Assembly: GCA_024743195.1 (NCBI GenBank)
Contig: JANSXE010000001.1
Location: 372,001-436,000, forward strand
Direction: 5' to 3'
Source: Alphaproteobacteria bacterium
GTDB lineage: Bacteria > Pseudomonadota > Alphaproteobacteria > UBA8366 > Aestuariispiraceae
Length of the DNA: 64,000 bases
Below, piece by piece: positions 39,690 through 50,106 of this stretch. The position numbers were made by a program, and so were the translations under genes. Within the stretch, counting starts at the first letter, position 1. Each line of letters begins with the position of its first letter. Below the pieces are notes generated by a model that searched no databases, was not told where the DNA came from, and saw only the letters and a program-made list of their open reading frames with translations.

Positions 39690-41368
39690 GCGAAAGCTTT
39701 GATTACATCATCGTCGGCGCCGGCAGCGCGGGCTGCGTGCTCGCCAACCGCCTGAGCGCGGACCCGGACGTTCGGGTGCTGCTGCTGGAGGCGGGCGGCG
39801 GCGACCGCTCGCTGTTCATCCAGATGCCGACCGCGCTGTCGATCCCGATGAACATGCCGCGCTTCAACTGGGGTTACGAGTCGGAGCCCGAGCCCTTCAT
39901 GGACGGCCGGCGGTTCGATTGCCCGCGCGGCAAAGTGTTGGGCGGCTCCTCCTCCATCAACGGCATGGCCTATGTGCGCGGTCACGCCCGCGACTTCGAC
40001 CAGTGGGAGACCGAAGGCGGGCTCGACGGCTGGGGCTATCGCCATTGCCTGCCCTATTTCCGGCGGGCGGAAAGCTGGATCGACGGCGCCGACGAATACC
40101 GCGGCGCCGACGGGCCGCTGGGCACCAGCGCGGGGAACCGGATGCGCAACCCGCTCTACCGCGCCTTCATCGAAGCGGGCGATCAGGCGGGTTACGGCGT
40201 GACGCCGGACTATAACGGCCGGCGCCAGGAAGGCTTCGGGGCGATGCACATGACGGTGCGGGACGGGGTGCGCTCCTCCTGCGCCAACGCCTATCTGAAG
40301 CCGATCCGGGAGCGCGCCAATCTGACGATCGCGACCGAGGCGGTGACCCGGCGCGTGCTGCTCGACGGACGCCGCGCGACGGGCGTTGAGTATGAGCGCG
40401 GCGGCCGCGTGTTCCAGGCGACGGCGCGGCGCGAGGTGGTGCTGAGCGCCGGCTCCATCGGATCGCCCATGATCCTGCAGATGTCGGGAATCGGACCGGC
40501 CGACGCGCTGCGCCAAGCCGGCGTCGAGGTCGTGCACGACCTGCCCGGCGTCGGCCGCAATCTTCAGGACCATCTGGAGGTCTATTTCCAGTTCCGCTGC
40601 GCGCAGCCGATCACGCTGAACGGCCATCTCGACCCGTTCCACAAGTTCCTCATCGGCGCGCGCTGGGTGCTGTTCAAGTCGGGCCTCGGCGCAACCAACC
40701 ATTTCGAAAGCTGCGCCTTCATCCGCAGCCGCGCCGGCCTGGAGTGGCCGGACATCCAGTACCATTTCCTGCCCGGCGCCATGCGCTACGACGGGCGCGC
40801 CGCCTTCAAGGGGCACGGCTTCCAGGTGCATGTCGGGCCGAACAAGCCGAAGAGCCGCGGGCGGGTCGAGATCCGCTCGACCGATCCGCGCCACCGCCCC
40901 AGCGTGCTCTTCAACTACATGGAGGCCGAAGAAGACCGTATCGCCTTCCGCAACGCGATCCGCCTGACCCGCGAGATCATGGCGCAGCCCGCCATGGCTC
41001 CCTACAACCAGGGTGAGATCCAGCCGGGCGAGACGGTGCAGTCCGACGAGGAGATCGACGCCTGGATCCGCCAGGCGGCCGAGAGCGCCTATCACCCCTC
41101 CTGCACCTGCAAAATGGGCCCCGACGGCGACCCGCTGGCGGTGCTGGACCGGGAGGCGCGGGTGCGCGGCGTCGAGGCCCTGCGGGTCGTCGACAGTTCG
41201 GTCTTCCCGACCATCACCAACGGCAATCTGAACGCGCCGACGATCATGGTCGCCGAGAAGGCGGCCGATCTGATCCGCGGCCGCGACCCCCTGCCCCCGT
41301 CCAACGCGGAGGTCTGGATCGCGCCCAACTGGGAGCGCGACCAGCGCGAACGCCCGCCGGCGGCCTGA
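39686..41368 (+). CDS. betA: Choline dehydrogenase BetA
   Basis: 560 aa GMC flavoprotein. The N-terminal FAD-binding [18 protein letters not shown] and the GMC signatures [13 protein letters not shown] and [16 protein letters not shown] are present. The catalytic His region [12 protein letters not shown] is typical of BetA. It oxidises choline to betaine aldehyde, giving the osmoprotectant glycine betaine. No betaine-aldehyde dehydrogenase (betB) is in the window. Confidence 0.95.
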   Translation: MSESFDYIIVGAGSAGCVLANRLSADPDVRVLLLEAGGGDRSLFIQMPTALSIPMNMPRFNWGYESEPEPFMDGRRFDCPRGKVLGGSSSINGMAYVRGHARDFDQWETEGGLDGWGYRHCLPYFRRAESWIDGADEYRGADGPLGTSAGNRMRNPLYRAFIEAGDQAGYGVTPDYNGRRQEGFGAMHMTVRDGVRSSCANAYLKPIRERANLTIATEAVTRRVLLDGRRATGVEYERGGRVFQATARREVVLSAGSIGSPMILQMSGIGPADALRQAGVEVVHDLPGVGRNLQDHLEVYFQFRCAQPITLNGHLDPFHKFLIGARWVLFKSGLGATNHFESCAFIRSRAGLEWPDIQYHFLPGAMRYDGRAAFKGHGFQVHVGPNKPKSRGRVEIRSTDPRHRPSVLFNYMEAEEDRIAFRNAIRLTREIMAQPAMAPYNQGEIQPGETVQSDEEIDAWIRQAAESAYHPSCTCKMGPDGDPLAVLDREARVRGVEALRVVDSSVFPTITNGNLNAPTIMVAEKAADLIRGRDPLPPSNAEVWIAPNWERDQRERPPAA

Positions 41369-41394
41369 GCCGCGCGTCTTCGGGGGCGCGGCTC
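41367..41394. terminator. Hairpin between convergent betA and chemoreceptor genes
   Basis: GAGCCGCG (41367-41374) pairs perfectly with CGCGGCTC (41387-41394), loop 12 nt, overlapping the betA stop. No T-run, but its place between convergent ends suggests bidirectional termination. Confidence 0.5.
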
Positions 41395-41405
41395 CCGCGC
41401 GCCGA

Positions 41406-43601
41406 TCAGGCGTCTTTCACGGTGCGTCGATCGACCGGCACGGGTTTCTCCTCGACGCGCCGGTCGACTTCGGCGGTCGAGGTGCGCACGACGCGCGTTA
41501 CGGTGCGCTTCAGCCCCTCCACCTCGTCCGAGACCTTGTCGGAGACCTCTCGAACCTCGCCGGCGAGCGTTCCGACGCCGTCGGCTTCGCGGGTGACCTC
41601 GGCCACGCGGCTGGTGACCTCCCGCGAGCCTGACGCGGCCTCCTGCACATTGCGGGCGATCTCCTTGGTGGCGGCGTTCTGCTCCTCCACCGCGGCGGCG
41701 ATCGACTGGCTGCCGTCGCGCATCTCCTCGATGACGTCGATGATGTGATTGATCGCGGTGACGGCGGAGCCGGTGTTGCGCTGCATCTCCTCGATCTGCA
41801 CGACGATGCCGTCGGTGGCCTTGGACGTCTGCTCGGCGAGCGACTTCACCTCCTGCGCCACCACGGCGAAGCCTTTGCCGGCCTCGCCGGCGCGCGCCGC
41901 CTCGATGGTGGCGTTGAGAGCGAGCAGGTTCGTCTGTTCCGCGATGTCGGAGATCAGGTCGACCACCTCGCTGACCTTGGCGGCGGAGCTTTCCAGCCCG
42001 CCCATGACGCCCTTGGTCTGTTGCGCCTCGGAGGACGCCTGATCGGCAATGCGGGTCGCGCTCGCGACTTGGCCGGCGATCTCGGCGATCGAGGCGGAGA
42101 GCTGTTCGGCCGCGCCGGCCACCGCCTCGGCGTTGGCCAGGGCCTGCTCCGCCGCGGCGGAGACAGCGGAGGAATCGCCTTGCACCTTGCGCACGGCGTC
42201 CATCATCCGGTCGGCCTTCCGCGCCAGATCCTGCGCCTGCTCGGAGACGGAGGCGACCGCCCTGGACGCCTCGCCCTCGACCGTGTCCGCCATGGATTGC
42301 AGGGCGCGCTGCTGGTTTTCCCGGGCGGCGTCCTGTTGACGCTTGAGATCGGCCTCCTGCTCCGCCTGACGGGCGCGCAGGCTCTCGTTCTCCCGCGCCT
42401 TTTGCTGAAAGACCTCCATGGCCTTCGCCATGTCGCCGATCTCGTCCGCCCGCGTCGTGTGCGGCGCCTCGCGGTCAAGCCGTCCTTCCGTCAGCTGATG
42501 CATCGCGCCCGCCAGTTCGCCCAGCGGCCGGGAGATGCTGCGCCCCATGAAGAGTCCGACCGCCAGGAAGGCGACGCTCACCGCGAGCGTCTCCAACCCC
42601 TGGATCAGCAGGCTCTCCTCGACGGCGGCCAGCGCCTCGTCCGTGTCCCGGGTCGTCAGCAGCGCGTAGTCGACGCCCATCAGCGCCAGCGGCCGGTAGG
42701 CGACCAGGGCGCCGTCGATCTCCTGGACGCCCGCTTCGCCCGCGAAGGCCTTCGCGGCGGCCTCATTCTCGATCCGGCGCTGCAGAATGGCGTCCTCGGT
42801 AAAGCGCGTGTCGTTCCGCACGAGCCCGTCCGACCCGACGAGCAACGCCTCGCCCGTTTCGCCGAGCCCGGCCTCTTCGCTCATCACCGCATTGAAGCGG
42901 TCGATCGGCATCTGGAAGACCAGAGCGCCGATAGTCGCGCCGTTCTCGACGATCGGCGCGGAGATGAAGCTGGCCGGCGCGTCGTAGGACGGCGCGTACG
43001 GGCGGTAGTCGAAATAGGACAGGGCGTTCGGATCGGATTGCGCGATCGCCGCCCGGAAAGCGTTGCCGAGATCCGTGTCCCGGTACTGACCGTCGTTCAG
43101 GTTCGTCGCGTAGTCCAATTCCTTGAAGACGGAATAGACGAGGTTCCCGTCCGGGTCGAACAGGAAGATGTCGTAGTAGCCGCCTTCCAGCAGGAAGGTG
43201 CGGAAGGTCGGGTGATGCGCCGCGTGGGCGTTCGAATAGAGGGAGCCGTCGCCCGCATCGTCGAGTGCGTCCTTCTCCCCCGTAGGATTGGGGTTGTCGG
43301 TGATGTAGAGGCGCTGGAGCGTCTCCCGCCGCCCCCCGCCCAGCGACTCCCACCCGAACTTGAAGGCGCGCAGAGCGTCGGCCGTTCCAGGGTCCTTGGC
43401 GAGAAACCGCAGGTCGCCCTGGACGCCGCTCAGATACTCTTCGATCGCCGTGGCGCGGGCGTCGCCGACAGCCGACAGCTCGCTCGACACGGCCGCGCGC
43501 AGGGACGACGCCGCGGTCCAAAGCCCCGACCCGCCGACGAGCAGGGCGGCCACAATGGCCGGCAGCATGATGAACACAGGCAGTTTCACCGACAGACGCA
43601 T
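41406..43601 (-). CDS. Methyl-accepting chemotaxis protein with periplasmic cache domain
   Basis: 731 aa. TM1 near 8-30, a large periplasmic cache-type sensor ([33 protein letters not shown]), TM2 near 335-355, HAMP ([22 protein letters not shown]), and a signalling domain with the hairpin tip [32 protein letters not shown]. No C-terminal CheR-binding pentapeptide. Ligand unknown. The 285-bp upstream gap contains its promoter and the BLUF hairpin. Confidence 0.95.
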   Translation of the reverse strand: MRLSVKLPVFIMLPAIVAALLVGGSGLWTAASSLRAAVSSELSAVGDARATAIEEYLSGVQGDLRFLAKDPGTADALRAFKFGWESLGGGRRETLQRLYITDNPNPTGEKDALDDAGDGSLYSNAHAAHHPTFRTFLLEGGYYDIFLFDPDGNLVYSVFKELDYATNLNDGQYRDTDLGNAFRAAIAQSDPNALSYFDYRPYAPSYDAPASFISAPIVENGATIGALVFQMPIDRFNAVMSEEAGLGETGEALLVGSDGLVRNDTRFTEDAILQRRIENEAAAKAFAGEAGVQEIDGALVAYRPLALMGVDYALLTTRDTDEALAAVEESLLIQGLETLAVSVAFLAVGLFMGRSISRPLGELAGAMHQLTEGRLDREAPHTTRADEIGDMAKAMEVFQQKARENESLRARQAEQEADLKRQQDAARENQQRALQSMADTVEGEASRAVASVSEQAQDLARKADRMMDAVRKVQGDSSAVSAAAEQALANAEAVAGAAEQLSASIAEIAGQVASATRIADQASSEAQQTKGVMGGLESSAAKVSEVVDLISDIAEQTNLLALNATIEAARAGEAGKGFAVVAQEVKSLAEQTSKATDGIVVQIEEMQRNTGSAVTAINHIIDVIEEMRDGSQSIAAAVEEQNAATKEIARNVQEAASGSREVTSRVAEVTREADGVGTLAGEVREVSDKVSDEVEGLKRTVTRVVRTSTAEVDRRVEEKPVPVDRRTVKDA

Positions 43602-43863
43602 CGCTCACCTCCACTCGTGCGTCGGGCCCTGTGCGCATCCCGCCCGCTGCGCGCATTGCAACCCGAATTCGTGAATGCGGCGCGTGTGCCATGGCGTATG
43701 CGCCTGCATAACCCTCACTTGAGGGTAAGTCGGCAATCCTTACCGCTTGGTAAACCGTTGCGTGTTTTTTTCGCGTGATTGGCCATTCATAGATTGAAGG
43801 CTTCGGCGCGCGAGCGCTCTGGCGTATCGAGCGCGATCATGATGACGTCAGGCGAGGAGCGGA

Positions 43864-43885
43864 CGACCCGGCCGCGGCCGGGTCG
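43864..43885 (-). terminator. Hairpin downstream of BLUF gene
   Basis: A 22-bp perfect palindrome with core CCCGGCCGCGGCCGGG directly after the BLUF stop. Strong stem but no T-run, so termination is only likely. Confidence 0.35.
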
Positions 43886-43886
43886 C

Positions 43887-44333
43887 TCAGGCCGCGCTGC
43901 GCGCGCGCACCGTCTCGACCATGGCCCGGAACAGGCGGGCGGCGGCCTTCGAGGAGGCGCCCGCCTCGCGGGCCAGCGCGTCAAGACCGCGGAAACTGCC
44001 GAGACCGTGCATCCGGCGCTCGGTTTCCGCATCCCACGGGATGAAGGCCATGCTCCAATCCCCGAACAGGCGGGGACGATCGGATTCATCCCCGAGGATC
44101 GTCATGTCCACATGGCGCGGATCGCAGGCGATGCTCGCCAGCAGGCGGTCGATCGCCTCCGGACGGCCCTCCAGCACCTGGAGATAGGCGCCCTCATCGT
44201 ACAAGAGCACGCCGGTCAGTCCGACGGCCTGGTTGCGCGCCCGCGCGTCGTCGAGCAACGCCCAAAGATCGTCTTCCGTGGGAGTCTCACAGGCTTTCGA
44301 ACGGTAGACGACCCGCCGAATGCGCTCCGCCAT
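43887..44333 (-). CDS. BLUF-domain blue-light sensor
   Basis: 148 aa from MAERIRRVVYRS. Flavin-site residues match AppA with an offset of 11: Tyr10, Asn34 (ARNQAVGLTG), Gln52 (YLQVLEG) and Trp93 (FGDWSMAF). A short helical C-terminal extension replaces an output domain, so it presumably signals by protein interaction. Stand-alone gene. Confidence 0.93.
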   Translation of the reverse strand: MAERIRRVVYRSKACETPTEDDLWALLDDARARNQAVGLTGVLLYDEGAYLQVLEGRPEAIDRLLASIACDPRHVDMTILGDESDRPRLFGDWSMAFIPWDAETERRMHGLGSFRGLDALAREAGASSKAAARLFRAMVETVRARSAA

Positions 44334-44433
44334 GGCTTCCCGTCCCCCCAATCCCCGTCCAGCGGCGTGGACCGCTGACTATGGTACCACTCGAAGCGCC
44401 GCCGAACCAAGCGTCCGACGGTTGCAGTTCGGA

Positions 44434-46062
44434 TCAACCGTCGCGCGCCTGTTCGCGCAGCACGTATTTCTGCACCTTGCCGGTTGAGGTCTTGGGCAAC
44501 GCCCCGAAGACCACCGTCTTCGGGCATTTGTAGTGGGCGAGGTTGTCGCGGCAGAAGGCGACGATCTCCTCGGTCGTCGCCTCCTCGCCGTCCTTCAGGG
44601 TGACGAAGGCGCAGGGCGTCTCGCCCCACTTCTCGTCCGGCTTGGCGACCACGGCGGCCTCCAGCACCTTCGGATGGCGGTAGAGCACGCCTTCGACCTC
44701 GATGGTCGAGATGTTCTCGCCGCCGGAGATGATGATGTCCTTGGCGCGGTCCTTGAGTTCGATATAGCCGTCCTCGTGCCAGACGCCGAGATCGCCGGAA
44801 TGATACCAGCCGCCGGCGAAGGCCTTTTCGGTTGTGGGCCCGTTCTTCAGATAGCCGCGCATCACCACATTGCCGCGGAACAGCACCTCCCCCATGGTTT
44901 CGCCGTCCTGCGGGACGGGCTGGCAGGTGTCCGGATCGGCGACGGTCAGATCCTCCAGCACCGGATAGGGCACGCCCTGCCGGGCCTTCTTGGCGGCGCG
45001 CTCATGCGGCGGAAGGTCGTTCCATTCCGGATGCCAGTCGCACACCACGGCCGGCCCATAGACCTCTGTCAGCCCATAGACGTGGGTGACGCGGAACCCC
45101 TCCTCCTCCATGCGCTGCAACACGCTGGCGGGCGGCGGCGCGGCGGCGGTCATCACCTCCACCACATGCGGCAACTCGCGCCGCTCCTCCGGCTTGGCGT
45201 TTATCACCATGTTGAGGACGATCGGCGCGCCGCAGAAATGGGTGACCTTCTCCTCGTCGATCGCGCGGAAGATGTTGGCCGCGCTGACTTGGCGCAGGCA
45301 GACGCTGGTGCCCGACATCGCCGCCAGCGTCCAGGGGAAGCACCAGCCGTTGCAGTGGAACATCGGCAAGGTCCAGAGATAGCGTGCGCCCGCCGGCAGA
45401 CTCCAGGTCATCACGTTGCCGACGGCCAGCAGATAGGCCCCGCGGCTGTGATAGACGACGCCCTTCGGATCCCCGGTGGTGCCGGAGGTGTAGTTCAGCG
45501 TCACGGCCCGCCATTCGTCGTCGGGAGGCCCGTACGCGTACGACGGGTCCCCACCGGCCAGGAAGCCCTCGTACTCGATCTCGCCGATCCGCTCGCCGCC
45601 GGGGCCTTCGGGATCGTCGATGTCGACCACCGCAATGTCTCGGCCGCTGTGCGCCAGCGCCTCGCGCATCACCGGGGCGTACTCGGTGTCGGTCAGCAGC
45701 ACGTCCGCCTCGCCGTGTTTCAGGATGAAGCCGATCGTCGCCGCGTCCAGGCGGGTGTTGATCGCGTTCAGGACCCCGCCCGTCATCAGCACCCCGAAAT
45801 GCGCCTCGTAGAGCGCCGGGATGTTCGGGGCCATGACCGCGACCGTGTCGCCCGCCCCCACCCCCTTCGCGGCGAGCGCCGAGGCCAGCCGCCGGCACCG
45901 CGCGTGCGTCTCCGCCCAGGTGAAGCGCTGGCGGCCGTGGACCACGGATTCGCGATCCGGAAAGACCTGGGCGGCGCGTCGGATGAAGCTGAGCGGCGTC
46001 AGCGGCGTGTAGTTGGCCGCGTTCTTGTCGAGATCGGTCTCGTAGATGCCGGGCGTGGACAT
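44434..46062 (-). CDS. Acyl-CoA synthetase (AMP-forming)
   Basis: 542 aa ANL-superfamily ligase. The P-loop YTSGTTGDPKGVVYHSRGA, the VYGLTEVYGP motif, WYHSGDLGVWHEDGYIELKDRAKDIIISGGENIS and the C-terminal lysine region KTSTGKVQKYVLR are all present. It resembles medium/short-chain fatty acid or methylmercaptopropionate CoA ligases (DmdB-like); the substrate cannot be fixed from sequence. Confidence 0.92.
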   Translation of the reverse strand: MSTPGIYETDLDKNAANYTPLTPLSFIRRAAQVFPDRESVVHGRQRFTWAETHARCRRLASALAAKGVGAGDTVAVMAPNIPALYEAHFGVLMTGGVLNAINTRLDAATIGFILKHGEADVLLTDTEYAPVMREALAHSGRDIAVVDIDDPEGPGGERIGEIEYEGFLAGGDPSYAYGPPDDEWRAVTLNYTSGTTGDPKGVVYHSRGAYLLAVGNVMTWSLPAGARYLWTLPMFHCNGWCFPWTLAAMSGTSVCLRQVSAANIFRAIDEEKVTHFCGAPIVLNMVINAKPEERRELPHVVEVMTAAAPPPASVLQRMEEEGFRVTHVYGLTEVYGPAVVCDWHPEWNDLPPHERAAKKARQGVPYPVLEDLTVADPDTCQPVPQDGETMGEVLFRGNVVMRGYLKNGPTTEKAFAGGWYHSGDLGVWHEDGYIELKDRAKDIIISGGENISTIEVEGVLYRHPKVLEAAVVAKPDEKWGETPCAFVTLKDGEEATTEEIVAFCRDNLAHYKCPKTVVFGALPKTSTGKVQKYVLREQARDG

Positions 46063-46153
46063 GGACGGCGGCTCCCCTGGACATGTGCTTCTTTATTCAG
46101 GGGACCATGCCGCAGCCCGGGGGAAATGTGTAGAGGGCGTATCGGATCCGACG

Positions 46154-47137
46154 CTAGGCCTTCTCATCCTGCGCCTTTTCATCCTGCGCCCTCTCATCCT
46201 GCGCCCTCTCATCCTGCGGCAGGCGCATCCAGTCCGGAAGCTCCGGCGTGACGCGGGCTCCGTCCGCCTCCAGCCGCGTCTCCGCCTCGCCGGCGCGGCC
46301 GAGCGCCTTCAGCCGCAGCAGCGCCAACCCCCAACCGTCGGCGACCGAATGCAGCTCGCCCACCTCCTTGCCGTCGAGCGTGACCGGCGCCCCCGCCGCC
46401 GGGGCGCCGCCTCCGTCGAGCCGGACCGGCATCAGACGCTTTTTGACGAGCCCGCGATACTTGGTGCGGGCCGTCAACTCCTGGCCCATGTAGCAGCCCT
46501 TCTTCCAGTCGACGCCGCCCAACTCGTCGAACCCGTTCTCCAGCAGGATCGCCTTGTCGACCTGCAGATCGCGCGACCCGTCCGGCAGGCCGCAGCGGAT
46601 GCGCTGCACCTCCCAGGACGCGCGCTCGCCCGGCGCGACGCCGGCCTCTGCCAGAGCCGCCCTGGCCGCCTCCGCCGGGGCCAGGATCACGACGCCGCCT
46701 TCGGCCAGACGGGGATCGACGAAAGCGACGCCGCCGGCGAAGGGCTTGGCGGCGCCGGCGCGGGGCGCGAGCCCAATGGCCTGCGCGGCGCCCTCGCCCG
46801 CCGCCTGAAAGACGCCAAGCTCGCGCGCGACGCCGAGGCGTACATCGGCGCGCAGCACGAACCGGCGCAGCCCGACGCCAAGATCCATCAACCGCTCGCC
46901 CGCCTCGCAGACCAACAGCAGCCGCGGAAAGCCGGCCCCCTCGCCCGCCTGCTCGACCAGGAAGAAATCGTGGCGGAACTTGCCCTGCGGGGTCAGGAAA
47001 GCGGCCCAAAGCGCGCTGTCCGGCCCGGCCTTCGCGACGTCGTTCGAGATCAGTCCCTGCAGGAATTCGGCGCGATCCGGCCCGGCGACGGTGACGACGC
47101 CGCGCTCCGGCCGCTCAAAAAAGAAGGCGTTGCTCAT
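46154..47137 (-). CDS. ygfZ: YgfZ/GcvT-like folate-binding protein
   Basis: 327 aa from MSNAFFFERPERG. The family signature KGCYMGQE (K-G-C-x-x-G-Q-E) is near residue 220, after LLENGFDELGGVDWKKG. YgfZ supports iron-sulphur cluster enzymes with tetrahydrofolate. The C-terminus ends in repeated AQDER/AQDEK units from a 15-bp tandem repeat, absent from typical YgfZ. Confidence 0.92.
   Translation of the reverse strand: MSNAFFFERPERGVVTVAGPDRAEFLQGLISNDVAKAGPDSALWAAFLTPQGKFRHDFFLVEQAGEGAGFPRLLLVCEAGERLMDLGVGLRRFVLRADVRLGVARELGVFQAAGEGAAQAIGLAPRAGAAKPFAGGVAFVDPRLAEGGVVILAPAEAARAALAEAGVAPGERASWEVQRIRCGLPDGSRDLQVDKAILLENGFDELGGVDWKKGCYMGQELTARTKYRGLVKKRLMPVRLDGGGAPAAGAPVTLDGKEVGELHSVADGWGLALLRLKALGRAGEAETRLEADGARVTPELPDWMRLPQDERAQDERAQDEKAQDEKA
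46162..46216 (-). repeat. 15-bp tandem repeat at 3' end of ygfZ
   Basis: Unit CTCATCCTGCGCCCT, about four copies, in frame, encoding AQDER or AQDEK. Prone to length variation. Confidence 0.85.
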
Positions 47138-47310
47138 GGGGCGCTCGACCGATCTTCGGATGGACCAAGGGGCGTGAGCGCAATGTGGGGCCATTGCAAA
47201 TCCCTCGCAAGCCTGCGGCGCATTCGGCGCGCCGGTTGGCAAGGGGGCCGCGCCGCGCTATACGCCCGGAAATGCTGGCTTCGCCAAGCCGGCCGGGGGC
47301 CGCGGCGTCA

Positions 47311-48309
47311 ATGAAACTCTTGTTCATCACCTCCAACCGGATCGGCGATGCGGTGCTCTCGACCGGCCTGCTCGCCCATCTGATCGCGCGGGCCGAGGCG
47401 GCGGGCGACCCGGCCCGCGTGACGGTCGCGACCGGGCCGGCGGCCGCGCCTCTATTCGGCGCGGTTCCCGGTCTGGAGCGGGTGATCCTGCTGCGCAAGA
47501 AGCGCTACCGCGCGCATTGGCTCGATCTGTGGCGGCGCACCGCGACCACGCGCTGGGATCTGGTGGTCGATCTGCGCCGCTCGGCCCTGTCCTACGTCGT
47601 TCCCGCGCGGCGCCGGCTGGTGGTGCGCAAACCGACGGCGCCGATCCATCGCGTCCTGCTGCCGGCGGAGCTCGCCGGCGATGCCGACGCGCCGCCGGCC
47701 CCGCATCTGTGGACGCTGGAGCCGCATCGCGACAACGCAGCCCGCCTGCTGCCGGCGGACCGCCCGGTGCTGGCGCTGGCCCCCACCGCGAACTGGCCGG
47801 GCAAGATCTGGCCGGCCGAACGCTTCGCCGAGACCGCGCGCCGCCTGACCGCGCCGGACGGGCTGCTGCCCGGCGCGGCGGTCGCGGTCTTCGGCGCCCC
47901 GCAGGAAAGACTGCAGGCCGCGCCGGTCTTGCGCGAGATCCCGCGCGAAGACCGCATCGACCTCGTCGGCAAGGTCGATCTGCTGACCGCGGCGGCCTGC
48001 CTGGAGCGGGCCGCGCTGTTCGTCGGCAACGATTCGGGGCTGATGCATATGGCGGCGGCGATGGGAGCGCCGACGCTGGGGCTGTTCGGGCCGTCGAAGC
48101 CGGCGCTCTACGCGCCCTGGGGGTCGAAAGCCGGCTGCGTCACCACGCCGGAGACCTTCGAGGAACTGACCGGCGCGCCCGACTACGACCATCGCACCAC
48201 CGGCAGCCTGATGGGCGGGCTGCAGGTCGAGGCGGTGGTCGCGGCGGCCGATACGTTGCTGCGCGGCGTCGCCGACGCCCCGGACGCCGCCCCGAGCGCA
48301 GGAGGTTGA
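47311..48309 (+). CDS. Glycosyltransferase family 9 (heptosyltransferase-like)
   Basis: 332 aa from MKLLFITSNRIGDAVLSTGLL, the GT9 start. ALAPTANWPGKIWPAERFAE and ALFVGNDSGLMHMAAAMGAPTLGLFGPS are the nucleotide-sugar site. It probably adds a heptose or other sugar to the lipopolysaccharide core. First gene of the tight operon ending with pyrC, divergent from ygfZ. Confidence 0.93.
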   Translation: MKLLFITSNRIGDAVLSTGLLAHLIARAEAAGDPARVTVATGPAAAPLFGAVPGLERVILLRKKRYRAHWLDLWRRTATTRWDLVVDLRRSALSYVVPARRRLVVRKPTAPIHRVLLPAELAGDADAPPAPHLWTLEPHRDNAARLLPADRPVLALAPTANWPGKIWPAERFAETARRLTAPDGLLPGAAVAVFGAPQERLQAAPVLREIPREDRIDLVGKVDLLTAAACLERAALFVGNDSGLMHMAAAMGAPTLGLFGPSKPALYAPWGSKAGCVTTPETFEELTGAPDYDHRTTGSLMGGLQVEAVVAAADTLLRGVADAPDAAPSAGG

Positions 48310-48316
48310 GCGGACG

Positions 48317-49069
48317 ATGGCGGGGAAACTCTCGGCCCTGGTGGTCGCGCATAACGAAGAGGCGCAGCTCGCCGACTGTCTGGCCGCGCTGCGCTTCGCC
48401 GACGAGATCGTCGTCGTGCTCGACAAATGCACCGACGGCTCGAAGGCGATCGCCGAGGCCCAGGCCGACCGAATCCTGGAAGGACGCTGGGAGATCGAGG
48501 GCGCGCGCCGCAACGCGGGCCGCGACGCCTGCGACGGCGACTGGATACTGGAAATCGACGCGGACGAACGCGTCCCGCCGGCGCTGGCGGAAGAGATCCG
48601 GGCCGCGATCGCCCGACGGGACGACGGCTATTTCCTGATCCCCTTCGACAACTACGTGGGCGACCGGCTGGTGCGCTACGGCTGGGGCGCGGCCTGGGGG
48701 GCGAGCGCCGCGGCCCGCCTGTCGCGCAAGGACGCCAAGCGCTGGGGGATGGAGCGGGTGCATCCGGGCCTGCAGCTCACCGGTCCGGAACGGCGGTTGG
48801 AGAACCGCATCCTGCACTATGTCGACCGCGACATCTCGGACATGATCCATCGGCTCGACCGCTACACCACCGCGAAGGCGCGCGATCTGCGGGAAAACCC
48901 GGACGGCGTCGGCTTCTGGCGCAATGTGCGGCGCATCTTTTCGCGCTTTTACAAATGCTATGTGGGACGGAAAGGGTATAAGGAGGGAACGTACGGGTTC
49001 CTGATCGCGCTGTTCGCCGGTCTCTACCCGATCCTGTCCTACCTGAAGGCGACGCTGGAGGACGAGTGA
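48317..49069 (+). CDS. Glycosyltransferase family 2
   Basis: 250 aa, KLSALVVAHNEEAQLADCLAALRFADEIVVVLDKCTDGS, then EIDADERV (DxD-type metal site) and AARLSRKDAKRW. Resembles WaaE/KdtX-type core glycosyltransferases. The C-terminal helix may attach to the membrane. Seven bp after the GT9 gene. Confidence 0.92.
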   Translation: MAGKLSALVVAHNEEAQLADCLAALRFADEIVVVLDKCTDGSKAIAEAQADRILEGRWEIEGARRNAGRDACDGDWILEIDADERVPPALAEEIRAAIARRDDGYFLIPFDNYVGDRLVRYGWGAAWGASAAARLSRKDAKRWGMERVHPGLQLTGPERRLENRILHYVDRDISDMIHRLDRYTTAKARDLRENPDGVGFWRNVRRIFSRFYKCYVGRKGYKEGTYGFLIALFAGLYPILSYLKATLEDE

Positions 49070-50106
49070 CGCGCATCCTGCAAGCGATGGCCGGGGCCCC
49101 AGTCGGCGGCGCGGAGGCCTTCTTCACGCGTCTGGTGCCGGCGCTGGCCAGGTCCGGGCAGGCGCAGCTCGCCGTCATCCGCACCCACGCGCCCCGGCAG
49201 GAGGTGCTGCAACAGGCCGGCGTCCCGACCGTGGCGCTGCCGTTCCGCGGCCGCCCGGACTTCCTGACGCCGTGGCTCTTCAAGAAGGCGGCGCGGCGCT
49301 ATGCGCCCGACATCGTGCTGACCTGGATGAACCGCGCGACCCGGGCCGCCCCCGCGGGCGACTGGACGCTGGCGGCGCGGCTGGGCGGCTATTACGACCT
49401 CAAACACTATCGGCGCTGCGATCATCTGATCGGCAACACCGAGGACATCCGCCGCTATCTGCTCGCCAAGGGCTGGCCGGAAGAGCGCGCCTGGTATCTG
49501 CCCAACTTCGTCGACGCCCGCCGCCTGCCGGCGGCGGATCGCGCGGCGCACGGCACGCCGGCGGACGCGCCGCTGCTGCTGTGCCTGGGCCGGCTGCACC
49601 GCAACAAGGGCTTCGACGTCGCGCTGGCCGCGCTGGCGGAGGTTCGGGCCGCCTATCTCTGGATCGCCGGCATCGGACCGGAGGAGCAGGCGCTCAAGGC
49701 GACGGCGGAGCGGCTGGGCGTCGCCGAGCGGGTTCGGTTCCTCGGTTGGCGGGGCGACGCGCCGGCGCTCCTGGCGGCCGCCGACGTCTTCGTCTGCTCG
49801 TCGCGTCACGAGCCGCTCGGCAACATCGTGATCGAAGCCTGGGCGCATGAAACGCCGATCGCCGCCGTCGCCTCCCAAGGGCCGAGCCAGTTGATCGCGC
49901 ATGAACGGACGGGTTTGCTCTCCCCCGTCGACGACGCCGACGGGCTGGCGGCCTCCATCGTGCGGCTGTTGGACGACCGAACGCTGGCCGACGATCTCGT
50001 CGGCCGGGGGCGCGAAGCTTTCGAGGCGCGCTACACGGAGGCGTCCGTCGTGGCCGCCTATCAGGACTTCTTCGACCGGGTGAAGCCGGGGGGCGCGAGC
50101 GTCTGA
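49066..50106 (+). CDS. Glycosyltransferase family 4
   Basis: 346 aa with a GTG start overlapping the GT2 stop (GTGA). GT-B fold: TRILQAMAGAPVGGAEAFFTRL at the N-terminus, LLCLGRLHRNKGFDVALAAL and the donor-binding SSRHEPLGNIVIEAWAHETPI (E-x7-E type). It likely extends a cell-surface polysaccharide with its neighbours. Confidence 0.92.
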   Translation: MTRILQAMAGAPVGGAEAFFTRLVPALARSGQAQLAVIRTHAPRQEVLQQAGVPTVALPFRGRPDFLTPWLFKKAARRYAPDIVLTWMNRATRAAPAGDWTLAARLGGYYDLKHYRRCDHLIGNTEDIRRYLLAKGWPEERAWYLPNFVDARRLPAADRAAHGTPADAPLLLCLGRLHRNKGFDVALAALAEVRAAYLWIAGIGPEEQALKATAERLGVAERVRFLGWRGDAPALLAAADVFVCSSRHEPLGNIVIEAWAHETPIAAVASQGPSQLIAHERTGLLSPVDDADGLAASIVRLLDDRTLADDLVGRGREAFEARYTEASVVAAYQDFFDRVKPGGASV

